Shown here one piece after another: positions 14,631 through 63,498 of a DNA stretch of 64,000 nt. Every line of letters begins with the position of its first letter. The first letter of the stretch is position 1. The stretch is from Emydura subglobosa (Eukaryota > Chordata > Testudines > Chelidae): assembly GCA_007922225.1 (NCBI GenBank), contig ML679941.1, positions 54,275,849-54,339,848 of the forward strand, read 5' to 3'. The notes under the pieces were generated by a model. The model made no database searches, was not told the origin of the DNA, and worked only from the letters and a program-made list of their open reading frames with translations. The position numbers and the translations under genes are program-made.

Positions 14631-16400
14631 ACCTTGACCCCACTCCCACTCCTTTTCCTTCATTTGTTGTCCCCAGAAATCATTTGTTGCCTGGGATCTG
14701 TGGTTCCTCCCCCTTAATTGAGGGGAGGGCCATTATAGGCAGGTCTAGACCCACTTGTCCTTACTACTTCAAATAGTACACACACTCCAACTTCTTCAAC
14801 AAATGAGGCAGGGGTTCATTATACGACCCTGATGCATTCCCTGAGCATTGTCCAGCTTGTGCAGTGACAGTGATCTTCCAGCCACCTCTGGCTCCCACTA
14901 TCTTTGCCCAACCAGTCCCAGTTTCATCAGACTCCTTGACCCTATCTACTCCTTTCCCTCCCCTGCTCTGGCTTTTGTCCCCTCTGCATTCAAAATAGAC
15001 AGCTTCCTCCTCCACTCTGCCTAGCTACCAGCATAGGGGTTATTGAGAACACAGGGGAAAGGCTTCTTGCTTTCAGTTTCAGTGCCCTGCCCAGCCACTA
15101 CAGGGAAAGTCCAGATTTGCCTTTGTAGCCCTGGGCTGAAGTATTCCCCATTGCTCACAGATAGTATATGCAGTCTGATCACACGTAGGAGCTGTGGGGA
15201 AATAGAGCCTGCACCACTTGTTTTGTGGGGACAGCATGTGTGCGCTATGGCCAGCAGAATAAGTGATGGGAGAGTCAGGCATGCTCAGTGAGAACAGAAT
15301 CTTCACAGATTTTTATATGCTAACGTCTCTAATAAGCATCTATGAACTGCAATTTTCCTAAGGCATATATAGCTTAGCCACACTCTTGGGGGTTCATAAT
15401 GGGAATGCTAAAAGCCATATCCCAGACCCCATGGCCACCCCTGGTCAAATTTCCATATCCTGCTCCAAAGATTGGGGATAGTAATGTGTTGTCAAAGATC
15501 TTTAATATGGACAAAATGCTTTTCCCTACCATAGTTGGATAGGAAATGACTCGGGGCTTCAAGAAAGGCATGGAGGCTGCCCCAAAAAAGTGGAAGAATA
15601 GTTGTAACAGTTAAGACATTAATTTATGATTTATTTTAAAATACTTTTCATATCATCCCTCTCTGTGGCTAATCTTATTGCTAATAAATGTGGGTAATAC
15701 AGTGTTGACCTGGCAGACAAGTAGCAATGTGTTGCTAAGTAATGGGTTTAGGTCCTGGCCTGGGAAGGTGAGTACAACACATTCCTCCTACAGAGAAGCT
15801 TATTCAAGTAATTGCTTGGCAGACCATGGAAAGAAGCTGCATTTGATTATTAGAGGGAAGACACCTAACAAAGGGCCATTAAGGGAGAAAGGGAGAAGTC
15901 ATTGGATAAAAATGAGAGAAATATCACTACCACCTGGGAGGGTGGGAGAGGACAAAACATTGTCAGCTTTTGTGTTTGGAATGTTATTGAAGTTTTGTTT
16001 GGGGGTGTGGGAAATCACTACTACTTTTGTAAATTAATTACAGCATGAAAAGCTGCTGCTTTGCTTTTGTGAAAAGGTGAACGGCGAGTTCCTCATGGCA
16101 ATTGGTGCTGTGTTTTTGTAAAAGAAAATGTTTAAACAGTAACTAGACTAGACTAAAGGCTCAAAGTAAGAATCATCTTTACATATGAATTTCAGTTTGA
16201 AAAACAAAGTTGGAAGGCAAATACTTCTGTGGACTATTTTACAAACAGAAATCCACACTACTACTACTACTACGGTGAAATAAACACTCCAATACGACAG
16301 CCAGTACAATTTAGGAATGTAGATAGTCCTATCTGTTTTCTTCTTACTCTAAAGATGTCCCTCAGGGAGGCAACCAAATCTGTCAGACTACACTAAGTTT
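14631..16400. other. intergenic stretch, no gene seen
   Basis: GC content falls back to AT-rich after about 15.3 kb. The part from 14.63 to 15.02 kb may be the 3' UTR of the Tx1-like LINE. A block at about 15.38-15.58 kb looks like an interspersed repeat but I cannot name it. Open frames here have no recognisable motif. Confidence 0.5.
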
Positions 16401-16405
16401 ATATT

Positions 16406-16618
16406 CCAGAGGGGTAGCTGGGTTAGTCTGTATATAGCAAAAACAACAGGAGTCCTGTAACACCTTAAAGACTAACACATTTCTGCGGGCATAAGCTTTC
16501 GTGGGCTGCAACCCACTTCATCAGATGCATCACTGACAAAGTGGGTTGCAGCCCACGAAAGCTTTTGCCCGCAGAAATGTGTTAGTCTTAAGATGCTACA
16601 GGACTCTCATTGTTAGTT
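16406..16618. mobile_element. foldback (long inverted repeat) element, copy 1
   Basis: Two 67-bp arms, 16452-16518 and 16538-16604, are near-perfect reverse complements separated by 19 bases, so the single strand would form a long hairpin. The left side also keeps the outer end CCAGAGGGGTAGC. The matching outer right end is missing here but present in copy 2 near 38.5 kb. This repeat is common in turtle sequence as I know it. No open frame is present, so it is non-autonomous. Confidence 0.8.
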
Positions 16619-17019
16619 TTTTTTAAAGTTTAGAGTGGGTCCCCAAAGACACAGAGAAGCATCCATGTTTTTAAAGAAGTTTTGGCTAGTAAATGTAAGA
16701 AATGCCTCAATAGAAGTAACAATATAAAACTATCAAGAAACTGATGCAGTAGTTTTCCCAGCAAATTCCCACATTTCTCCATCTCTGAACATTTGTACAG
16801 AAATGTGGCATTCTTGCTTACCTGCTGCTTCTTGTAAAGTTATTTTACTCGTAGGAAACAAACTGTAGCAGGCAAAAGCTACAACTATTTGATTTCTAGC
16901 TTAATCTGGAATTGGCACATCTACAGGCATTAAATTAGTCTCTTAATAAAGTTTCCTCTGAAAGTAATACTTATTCCCTGAGTTATAAAAACATTTTCTA
17001 TTTAGGAAGAGTGGGGTGT

Positions 17020-17215
17020 GGGTGTCAGGAGTCCTGCCTTCTATTTAGCATTCCCCTACTAAAGTGCTTTTACCTTAGGCAAGTCACTTAACCTCTCTCT
17101 GAACTTTCTACTCCATAAAATGAATATGTTTGCTTACTTATGTCACAGGGGTGTCTGAGGCTTTCTTTGTAAAATGCTTTCAAACCCCCAACTGAAAACT
17201 AAATACAAATTATTA
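17020..17215 (+). mobile_element. MIR/CORE-type SINE
   Basis: The core block 'ggcaagtcacttaacctct' and the 3' part ending in 'tttgtaaaatgctttcaaa' are those of a MIR-like CORE-SINE in + orientation. The tRNA-derived head is decayed. Confidence 0.7.
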
Positions 17216-19290
17216 CTCTTATCTCAGGTGTGTCGTGTCTTGTAGAAAATGCCAGAATTAAATATCCAGGTGGTTTCATAATAAGATGATTAAAATAGGA
17301 AATATTTTAACATAATTTACAAGTTGTAAATTATGTTTTAAAAAAATCCTTCATTTGATCAACATCTTAATTGATTGTTTAAAAGTGAAAATGTGAAACT
17401 CCAACGGATTTGTCACTGCCTCACTTTTTGTATCTGTCAGGTTGGACATAAGAAGTCACTGAGTCAGTTTACTTTGTTCTCCTGATTTTATATTCAATGT
17501 TGAAATATTCTGTGTTTCAAACAACATGGATAAAAATTCATTTTATTTTAAAATTGCTTTCACTGAAATGTTCTTTAAAAAGTTATGGAAACCTTTATTT
17601 TTGTCTTAAGCTACATGAAAGCTTTTAATTTTTAAAAAATGTAAACATCTTTTTGAGTCATGGATTTTCAAGATGAGGGTCACAACAGTTTTTGGGGCCT
17701 CACCACCCTCTTTTCTTTATGGCTAGGTCTGAATGGGATGGTGTTGCAAAATTTGTCTGTTGTAATGGACATAGTAGGGGAAAAGGTTGAATCATTGCTT
17801 GAAGTTAATCAATTAGCATTTAGTCCCAAGACATCTTAACTCCAATGTTATGAGCTCTGCAGAGTATAGAATTGCAGATTTAATGTTTTTCTAGGAAGCT
17901 CTATTAGCTACCACTAGCTTTTTCCTTCAGGACTGTGGCTGGGCTAAGATATGGGGAAATTTTAAAATGTTTCTTTCAAATGCAAAATCTATTCCTGGCT
18001 GCCATAAGATCTTCTCAGTCTCTGATTTGAAGTGAAATTGTGTTTCCTCCTTTGACAGGTATTGCATAATTCAATAATACTCAGACCTCAGTGATTCAAG
18101 AGCCAAATTAGCGATCAACATTACCCAAACGAGCCACAGTAGTGTGAATTCACTGTTTCATTATATATATAAAAATTCTCACAGCAAAATGACTGACCAA
18201 GTATTGTACAATTGATAACTTAGTAAAAGCATCCTGATTGGTTAATAACTTACAATTGGTTAATTAAATCACACAGTGTTTTAATATCATGTGCTGCAAA
18301 GAGCCGCAGGAGACACATTAAAGAGCTACTTGAAGCTCCCAAACCTTTCTGGGAATCACTGGCATAACATATAGCTACGTTATATTTGTCTTCCTCTAGG
18401 TCTAACAACGGGGGATTCAGTTGCTCAAGTCACATACTGAGAACAACAACCCAAGAATTCTTGTTCTAAGAGAATAATTGAATAATAGGTAACTTCTCAG
18501 GTGAAAAAGGGATATGCATACCTGTACTTTAAATCTTAGCTCCCATAAACTAAATTATATGTACATACAGTGCCTAGCAAAATGGAGTACATTCTTGTTT
18601 GACTCCTAAACACTACCATAATAAACATGATAATTGTACAGTGTAGACACAATAGTATTAAAGACTATGCGACTGTCACCATCTGTCAGTTATAAAGAAC
18701 TAAAAGGCTACTCCCTCGAGCTCTGTAACCCCTAGGAGTAGAAATAATTGAGCCAACATTCAATTTGCACTGATCTTATAGCAAGACTTCTCTTCATTTT
18801 GTTGAGTTAGCTCTAGTCTACATCTTGAACTCAAGTAAGCACATGAACAATATCATCCTTTAAATCACTGTAAATCAAGAATATGTAGGTCTAGAATCTG
18901 ACATTAAATACTTTGCATCAAGAGAAGGAATAAGATAGGGGAGTTCTTTCTTCCCTTCCTCACTTACAGTAGTGAATGTACATGTTTTTTCTTTGTACTT
19001 ATACTGCAGAAAGCTCAAGTAAACCTGTTCTTGTTTCTGGCAATCAAAGTGTGTTCTTGGAAAAAGTACATATTGCTTTCAATAGTAATTCTAACGGAAA
19101 GTATGAATTGTGCAATTTTGTGACAGCTGGCATGATTTTCTATTGTTGTGATACCCACAGGTAACTGCTATTGTTTTTGACTTTCCTATTGAACTGCTAT
19201 AAAACTTTATTTATTCAAACATGCACTACTAGGTAAAGGTAAGTTGAGCCAGCACTCTGATCAAAGTGCAAAGCTCATCTGCTAGCTCCC
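17216..19290. other. intergenic stretch, no gene seen
   Basis: AT-rich DNA. A stretch at about 18.07-18.36 kb ends in 'aaagagccgcaggagacaca' and 'aagctcccaaacc', which resembles a non-autonomous hAT element of reptiles, but I could not fix its ends. The 62-residue frame at 18976 has no known motif. Confidence 0.5.
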
Positions 19291-19297
19291 ATCACTC

Positions 19298-19685
19298 TGT
19301 CACATTCTGGAACTAATTAGGTCCCCAAGGGGATTTGATTGGGTTGCACTTATCTAATCAGGTGGGGAAGGGGTTGCTAGAGGATTAATCAGCTCATCAG
19401 CTGAGGACTGATAAAAAGGCACAGGAAGGAAGTGTTGGGGGTAAGGAGCAAATCTAGCAGAGCCCAGATTCAGAGAGAGCTCCAAGAATGGAGCCTTTTT
19501 TTCCTCCTCCTGAGCCCTGGAGAGAGGGCTGACAAGAGAAGAGAATGTAAATAGTACTTCCACAAAGAACTTAATGGCATTGGTGGAGGGAACTTAAATA
19601 AACTGCACAGAGTGGATACCTACCAAGTGGAGTCGGAGCGGCTTTTGCGGCGCAAGAAGGCAGGACCAGAGCATGCCCTGTTACA
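19298..19685 (+). mobile_element. solo LTR with 5-bp target duplication
   Basis: The element begins TGTCA and ends TTACA, so it has TG...CA ends. It is flanked on both sides by the same five bases CACTC (19293-19297 and 19686-19690). Inside, a TATA-like 'gataaaaagg' at 19410 and an AATAAA at 19597 sit in the right order for an LTR read on the + strand. No internal gag or pol remains, so this is a solo LTR left by recombination between two LTRs. A Ty3/gypsy or endogenous retrovirus origin is possible; the family is not identified. Confidence 0.75.
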
Positions 19686-19690
19686 CACTC

Positions 19691-20590
19691 CAAATCTCTG
19701 GGTTTTACTGTAAAACAAACAGGACTTACAAGATGATGTACTTATATAACCTACTGTGTGACTGCACACACATTTTAGAAATATGAAAACATGCAGTTCT
19801 ATGCTCGCAAATCCACAGAAGTTAGTGATGGAAAGATCTAATTTAACCTCCCTACTAATACACACATCCTACCCTACTGAACCACCAGTACCATGCACAC
19901 TCACCTGTGTTCGCCTTAGAATTTTTCCATGCAAGTATAAAGTATCCGACCCTATTTGGGTTTTTGACTGATAATACGACTACAGTTGGAGGTAATATGG
20001 ATGCAAGTATGTGAAACTTATTCTGGGCTTAAACTCAGTAAGACTCTAGATTGTTCAGAACCAAGGGCTCTCAGTATGTACCATTGTGAGCCCCTTTGAT
20101 TCTCCAATACACAATGTATCAGGCCAGTGAGAGATGGTATGTAAGAGTGGGTTGGTAGATCTAGGGCTTCCCCCTCTGGCCCCTGGAACTGTGTGAGAAT
20201 GGTTTCCTAAGACATGTTTTCCTTTGTTTCTTCACTTGCTTGTCCTGTTTGTGTGCCCTCTTACTGTTCTCTTTTCCTATCTATGTTTAGTGAGCATATG
20301 GAGAATGTGAGAACCATGAGGAAAAAATACTTGCACTCCTTCTCATATGTAAGTCATAGTGAACAAGGCCACATGCCAGCACAGGTCCACAGGCTGTGGC
20401 TAGTTCTTCTGAGCTCATAATCAAAGTACTTTTTTCTGAATCCTTTTCTAGGGTTACCGTTGTCTGGCACCTGCCTTTCCAGTTTCTGTCCAGCCTTAGC
20501 ATTCCATTTGCTGATTTTTTTTCTCCCTTGCCCTGTTTCTCATCTGCTATATTGCTTTTCCACTTATTCTCTACCTCCTTCGCCCAAGAA
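19691..20590. other. intergenic stretch, nothing recognised
   Basis: Mixed AT-rich sequence with pyrimidine-rich runs at about 20.4-20.6 kb. The open frames here overlap on both strands and carry no motif, so they are treated as chance. Confidence 0.6.
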
Positions 20591-20594
20591 GAAG

Positions 20595-20800
20595 GATGTT
20601 CCAGTGGTTAGGGTGGTAGCCGGAGACGTCCAAGACATGGTTTCAATTCCCTATTCCACCACAGGCTTCTAGTGTGATCCTGGCCAAGTCACTTAGGCCC
20701 ATTTCCTCAAAGGTATTTAGTCAATGGGTATTAAGCACCAAAATACCTCTGAGGACTTGGGCCTTAGTTGCTGTATGCCAATGCCTCAGTTTTTTTCCCC
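20595..20800 (+). mobile_element. tRNA-derived SINE (Cry/MIR-like)
   Basis: The head carries a pol III B-box-like 'ggtttcaattcc' at 20639-20650 and an A-box-like 'tggttagggtggtagc' upstream. The core 'ggccaagtcacttag' follows. A small inverted repeat follows (cctcaaaggtattt paired with aaatacctctgagg). The head plus core layout is that of turtle tRNA-derived SINEs. Confidence 0.7.
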
Positions 20801-20929
20801 AGCTAACTGGGATTGGGTCACTGGATCAGTTTTTCCAGGCTTGCCAGTCCAATGCTCACTATCCATTTCAACATCCCTGTGAACGTGCCCTTCTAGGAGC
20901 AGCGTCTGGGGTTGCCCTCTGAGCCCATT

Positions 20930-21800
20930 ACAGAGGGGAACCGGTCCTCCTAGCTCTCCCTTGCCAGGGAAACAGCCTAGTCTTTTGCCCCGGCCCTGGG
21001 CAGGGCGGGCGGGCCAACAGTCTTTTGCCCCAGCCCTGGGCAGGGCGGGCGGGCCAACAGTCTAATCTCTGGGATGGTAAGGAGGGTAAGGTTCTCCCGG
21101 GGTGGCTCGGGAAGGGGGACACAGGCCCACCCGTCTCCACTGCATCCCAGCCCAGGGCCCTAGCAGTGGCAGAGACGCCTGCCACTGCGTTGGTGGGGCT
21201 CCTGACGCAACACGCCAACCGGGTTGCCCCAGACTCAGCCACTGTTTAGGGCTGCCCCTGGGCTTCTTCCTCCCCGTACCCCCAGGTACCTGATTCCTCC
21301 GGGTCATTGGGGTGTGGTAATCCCATCAGGCCCTCCTCGTCCACTGGTGGCAGCTCCGGCAACTCCATGGCTTCCTCCTTGGAGGGCAGCTCCTCCAGGT
21401 CCTCCGGCCCCCAGGCCGCAGGTAGGGCTGGTAGGTTCTCCGGGTCCCAGGCCTTGCACTGCTCAGGCCTATTCTCCTCCTGTTCCCTGGCAGCGGGTAG
21501 CCCGGACGGGGCCTCCTCTGGCTCCCAGACAGCCGGTGACTCAGGTGGGCTCTCTGCCAGTCCCCCTCAGCGTGGGCCTGGGTCTAGCTTGGAGCCTCCA
21601 GGGAGAGGTATCCTTCTCCCTCAGCCGTCCCCACCTGACTGAGCTTGCAGGCCGGGGTTTTAAAGGCCTGGCCCCACCTCCCTGCTTCTGGTCAGGTGAT
21701 CATCTTCTGGGCTCCAGCAGCCAGGGTGTGTTTGGTTCTCCCTCCAGGTCCCTCTCAGAGGGGAATCACCCCTCCCGGCTACAATCCCTTACACAGTCTG
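20930..21800 (-). repeat. GC-rich interspersed repeat block, possibly an LTR
   Basis: A sharp GC-rich island of about 870 bases between AT-rich flanks. Read on the - strand it begins TGTGTAAGGG near 21798 and has a TATA-like 'tttaaaa' near 21660, which would suit an LTR, but I did not find a matching end or target duplication. It contains a 40-bp tandem duplication at 20979. Long proline/serine-rich frames on both strands (such as 21224-22120) reflect composition. Confidence 0.45.
20979..21058. repeat. 40-bp tandem duplication
   Basis: Two units, 20979-21018 and 21019-21058, differ at a single base (cccCGg versus cccCAg). Each unit ends in gcgggccaac. The near-identity means a recent duplication or gene conversion. 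Confidence 0.9.
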
Positions 21801-21814
21801 TCCACCATTTTCTA

Positions 21815-23120
21815 GGGCATCCTCTTGTTCTTCGCCTGCAAACTGTGATCTTAAATGCCTCCCTAACAGGATTTCCTTCATACATGCCCATGTCTCAACC
21901 TGCTCTCTTGCAACTTCTCTCTGATACTACAGACCTTGGTCTCACTCCTGATGTCATCATTCCATATATGATCCAACCAAGTCACCTGTCCACTGACCTC
22001 AAACATGTCATTTCGATGGCTTCAAGTTTGAACTCCTGTGTCTCTGATCCATACCGAAGAGTTGGTCTTACCATGGTTTTACCCTTCTCCTTTTCTAAAA
22101 CCAAACTGCTCTTTTCCTAAAATTGGCTCCGCTATTCAGCAAATGTAACTATATCTGATTCTCTTGGACAGTTTCATGTATGGGACAGTAACGTAATACC
22201 TTGGTATGCTGAGTGGTCATATATGTCACTTTTTTGTTTGTATAGCAGTAACAGTATGGACTTTCTCCACTCTCTTGGAATTTTCTTCTCTTTCCAAACT
22301 GCATGCAGGAATCATGCGAGCCAATGTTCACCAATCTCTCTCAAGGCTTTGATGATTTCTGCCATGACTTTGTCCAGACCTGCTGCTTTTCCAGGTATCA
22401 CCTTCAGCAGTGCAGCCTTGACATCTGCCTCTGTCAGATCAACGTCCATAATAATTGGTTCATATGATGGTAGTGTAGCATATAAAGGGTTCTCATTGAG
22501 TATATGCTCACAATAGTCTCATCATCCCTTATATATATCTTCCATCACAAGCAGTCTGCCCCATTTCCTTTACAAATGGTGTTTTCACTCCATCTTCCTT
22601 TTGTTTCTTGTTCACACAATCGCATATATTTTCTTTTTGGCGAGTTGAGGGCAGTTTTTCATCTCATACAGCTTGCCTAAAGTTAAGTTTCTTGCCTTTG
22701 ACTGTTTGCTTGCTTTGCTGCTTGCCTGAAGGCTCTATAGGTGTCACCCTCTTCTTCCAAGAAGTTCTTTTACATCACCTTTCTGACTTAGCTCTAATTT
22801 TTTTCTGCATCTCCTTGTTAAACTACCATTCTTCATGAGACTGTGGTCTATCTAGTTTAGAGTGTCTACGTAGCATCTCAGCTTCTTAGATCAAAATGTT
22901 CTTAAAGATACACCACTCCTCTTCTGCTATTCCAATTTGTGTACCTTTCAACTCAAACCTTTCAGCTATTTCCCTAAACTTATCTGCAGACCCCTACACA
23001 GTCTCCATATCCTGATGCATATCTCATTTGCATAAAGCTCATATCAGGTCCGTTTGTCAGCTGCAACTGTTACCACCAATGGCTTGTGTTGGGCTGTGAC
23101 CATTTCACTCAGGATAAGCA
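21815..23120 (-). mobile_element. RTE-like LINE fossil, antisense
   Basis: Read on the - strand, a broken polyprotein appears in order: AQHKPLVV (end of the endonuclease) near 23.09 kb, a linker, GKAAGLDKVMAEIIKAL near 22.36 kb (start of the reverse transcriptase), EQFGFRKGEGK near 22.09 kb, then TLRYGSET near 22.05 kb (C-terminal region). The jump from EQFGF to LRYGSET skips the catalytic YxDD region, so the copy has an internal deletion. Stops occur throughout. The LRYGsEt and AQHKPLV motifs favour the RTE/BovB group; the group call is inference. Confidence 0.65.
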
Positions 23121-23224
23121 TCAATCCTTAACCTTCTCCTCTAGCTCATTCAGGTTAGCAAGAAATCTATTTTCATGCTTATTCCTCTGCTTAGGTATGT
23201 GTAAAGATGATGTTCTCGTCTCTT

Positions 23225-23510
23225 GAAACATCTAATCTTTATTTATAAATCATCAGTGATGGAGAATCCACCACAACTCTTGGTAAATTGTCCCAATGGT
23301 TATTCTATTAGACAAAATAAGGCCTATATTTTTAACTTCAATTTCCAGACATTGGGTTTTGTGATATCTTTTATCTGCTAGATTAAAGAGCCCTTTATCA
23401 AATATTTGTTTCCTATGTAGGTAGTTATAGATTGTGATTGTTACCCCATAGCATTCTCTTTAAGCCAAACAGATTGAGCTTCTTGATTCTATTATCAGGC
23501 ATGTTTTCCC
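23225..23510 (-). mobile_element. CR1 ORF2 C-terminal fragment, antisense
   Basis: It holds 'tgatggagaatccaccacaa' followed by the usual run to 'agattaaagagccctttatc' and 'gattgagcttcttgattcta', which is the reverse complement of a CR1 ORF2 C-terminal region. It is related to the fragments at 1.94 and 25.84 kb. Confidence 0.7.
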
Positions 23511-24790
23511 ATGAGGAATTGTCTTAAGGGAATCCATCAGGATTATTAAAATAAACAAAATATAAGGTATTTTCTACTGTTATCTTTATGCCCTTTATAA
23601 GCAAAATATCAAGAAAGAGACTGTCACTGAATTCAGAACAGGTAGGAGAAAATATAGTATCTGGTAATTTTCATGTAATAGTGTGTAATGAGTAGAGTTC
23701 CTCTGTAAATATACTGGCAAGTCTTTCTCCTAGCCCTCACTTATGGAATGAGAGTACAGAAATTAACTGCTGTGTGTTGCAGTGAAATATCTGAAACCTA
23801 GTTGTAGAATAAATATAAAATTAAAGAATTAGTTAGTTTTGTTAAGGAAATGTGTTTGTAAAGAAAAGTCCTAACTAGCAAAAAGAAGGAAGACTTTGAA
23901 AGTAATAAGTTATTAAGGCCAGAAGGAATGAAATAGGGAGAACGTCTGGTTCAAAAATAACTAAGGGAATAATGGGAAGTTTCTAAGAAGGCCTCTGACT
24001 AATAGGGGTGACTGCAGATGTTTTTAAATAGAGTATCTTAGAAGGAGCCAACATGGCCCTTCCCACCCCACATACCAGTGTTCTCTCAAAAATTAGGTCC
24101 TATGTGAACCTAGGTGCAATGGGGAAAAATTATTTAGTCAGCAGGAAGAAGGGGAAGAGATAGGGAGGAATGGCCTTGGGAGAAAGGAAGAAAATCTTGT
24201 CTGGATTAAAACTGGAAATAAGGGTGAACTGTCTCAAACTGTTTAACTGATGCTGATAAGTGGCAATGACTTCACTGGTTTGTCAAAGGGCATAAAACAA
24301 ACTCTTAAAGGGTTCATTGCTCATACTTGCCCAAATTGGAGCTCATTTGTAAGCATCTTGATCAAATGCTTATAACTGCATGAGTGTAGTAAATTGCTAT
24401 TATTTAGGCTTTTTAGAGCAATTGTATAAATATCATTTAACCTTTGGATTTAATAAAGGAATTTGGGGTTAAATGAGTGCCATAGTAAAACCCTATCTAT
24501 ATAATAATAAAAATTCCAACACTAGTTCATGATATTGTCCACTTATTTCTCTTAACTACGGGCAGAACCTGTCAGCCGAATTACCCATTAACATCTATTT
24601 AGAAGCGGCGTATTTTCCTTACGCAGCATTAACTTCCCCAAAAGCAATCGAGGGCAAAGGTTTCTAAGTCCCCTTTGCTGGCGAGGAAGACGACGCCCTC
24701 CCTACCTTGGGCTGGTAAGCGATCATTCTTTGAAATATTATATATTTAATAGCCGACAGGGGCACGGCTTTATGCTGGGAAAGAACCTTC
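23511..24790. other. NUP107 upstream stretch, no element seen
   Basis: AT-rich DNA that becomes GC-rich after about 24.6 kb. No gene or repeat is recognised. The last part borders the CpG island. Confidence 0.6.
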
Positions 24791-25156
24791 CACCTGCGCC
24801 TCTCAGCGGTAAAGCACCGCTGCGTCCCGCACGGCTCCTGCGCCCCAGCTGGTGCTCAGGAGGAAGATTAACAAACCGTGTGCGCCTTTGCGCCTGAAGC
24901 TGCCCCCCACTGACGTCCGTTTGCCCGCAGCCCAGGGAAGCTCCTGGCTATGCTGGCGAGCGGGGTAGCTGTAATGTGCTCGCCCCTCACTATGAGACAG
25001 GTGAAGGCTGGCAGGATTGAAGGCAGCGTCGTGCACATGCCTGTGCGTGCGCCCGCCCGCCGGAGGCTCGGAGCCGGGCGGAAAGGACGCAGACAGGCGC
25101 AGCAGGGGGCAGCCTGCTCCGAGGGGCGGAACCCCGGCGCTGCAGAGTCCGGCGAT

Positions 25157-25165
25157 GGGCGGGGC
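25157..25165 (+). promoter_or_regulatory. GC box (SP/KLF-type site)
   Basis: GGGCGGGGC, a standard SP1-family site, about 345 bases before the NUP107 ATG. Confidence 0.5.
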
Positions 25166-25334
25166 TCCCCGACATCAGCCGCCGTGCGCAGGGGCGGCGG
25201 GGATACCTATGCAACCCCACCAGCAACGCGGCGCGCGCGCCAGTGATGAAGAAGGGATGCCCCCGGCAGCACGCGGGCAAAGAGCTGAGCCCTCGCGCCG
25301 CCTAAAGAACGCAGCAGAGCAGGGCACGCCGCTA

Positions 25335-25346
25335 TGCGCATGCGCA
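25335..25346 (+). promoter_or_regulatory. NRF1-type site
   Basis: TGCGCATGCGCA is an exact palindromic match to the NRF1 consensus, about 155 bases before the ATG. NRF1 sites are frequent in CpG-island promoters of housekeeping genes. Confidence 0.65.
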
Positions 25347-25393
25347 GCGCAATGCAGGACGGAGCGACTTCTCCCCCGGCAAATCCAGTCTCA

Positions 25394-25401
25394 ACTTCCG
25401 G
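25394..25401 (+). promoter_or_regulatory. ETS/GABP-type site
   Basis: ACTTCCGG is the ETS core consensus, 100 bases before the ATG. A second ETS core, the palindrome TTCCGGAA, is at 25429-25436. Paired sites are typical of GABP-driven promoters. Confidence 0.55.
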
Positions 25402-25428
25402 GTCAAAGAACCCATCCTCATCATGCGC

Positions 25429-25436
25429 TTCCGGAA
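25429..25436 (+). promoter_or_regulatory. second ETS-type site (palindromic)
   Basis: TTCCGGAA is an ETS core in both orientations, 35 bases after the first site and 65 bases before the ATG. Confidence 0.5.
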
Positions 25437-25500
25437 AGCGGCGGCGGGCCGGAGTGAGGTGAGGTGAGGAGGTAGCGTGGCGGCCGCTAGGCCCGGGGCC

Positions 25501-63498
<37,998 letters not shown>

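Noticed and set aside
16256..16275. (CTA)n, (CT)n at 11620 and other short tandem runs as functional arrays
   Set aside because: They are ordinary microsatellites with no spacer structure.
21224..22120. 298-codon + strand frame
   Set aside because: It runs from the GC-rich repeat into the antisense RTE-like LINE. Proline/serine-rich composition and no domain; the real reading is the LINE on the other strand.
24790..25440. Bidirectional promoter with a divergent gene on the - strand
   Set aside because: No exon with splice sites or known protein was found upstream on the - strand before RAP1B. A non-coding divergent RNA cannot be ruled out.
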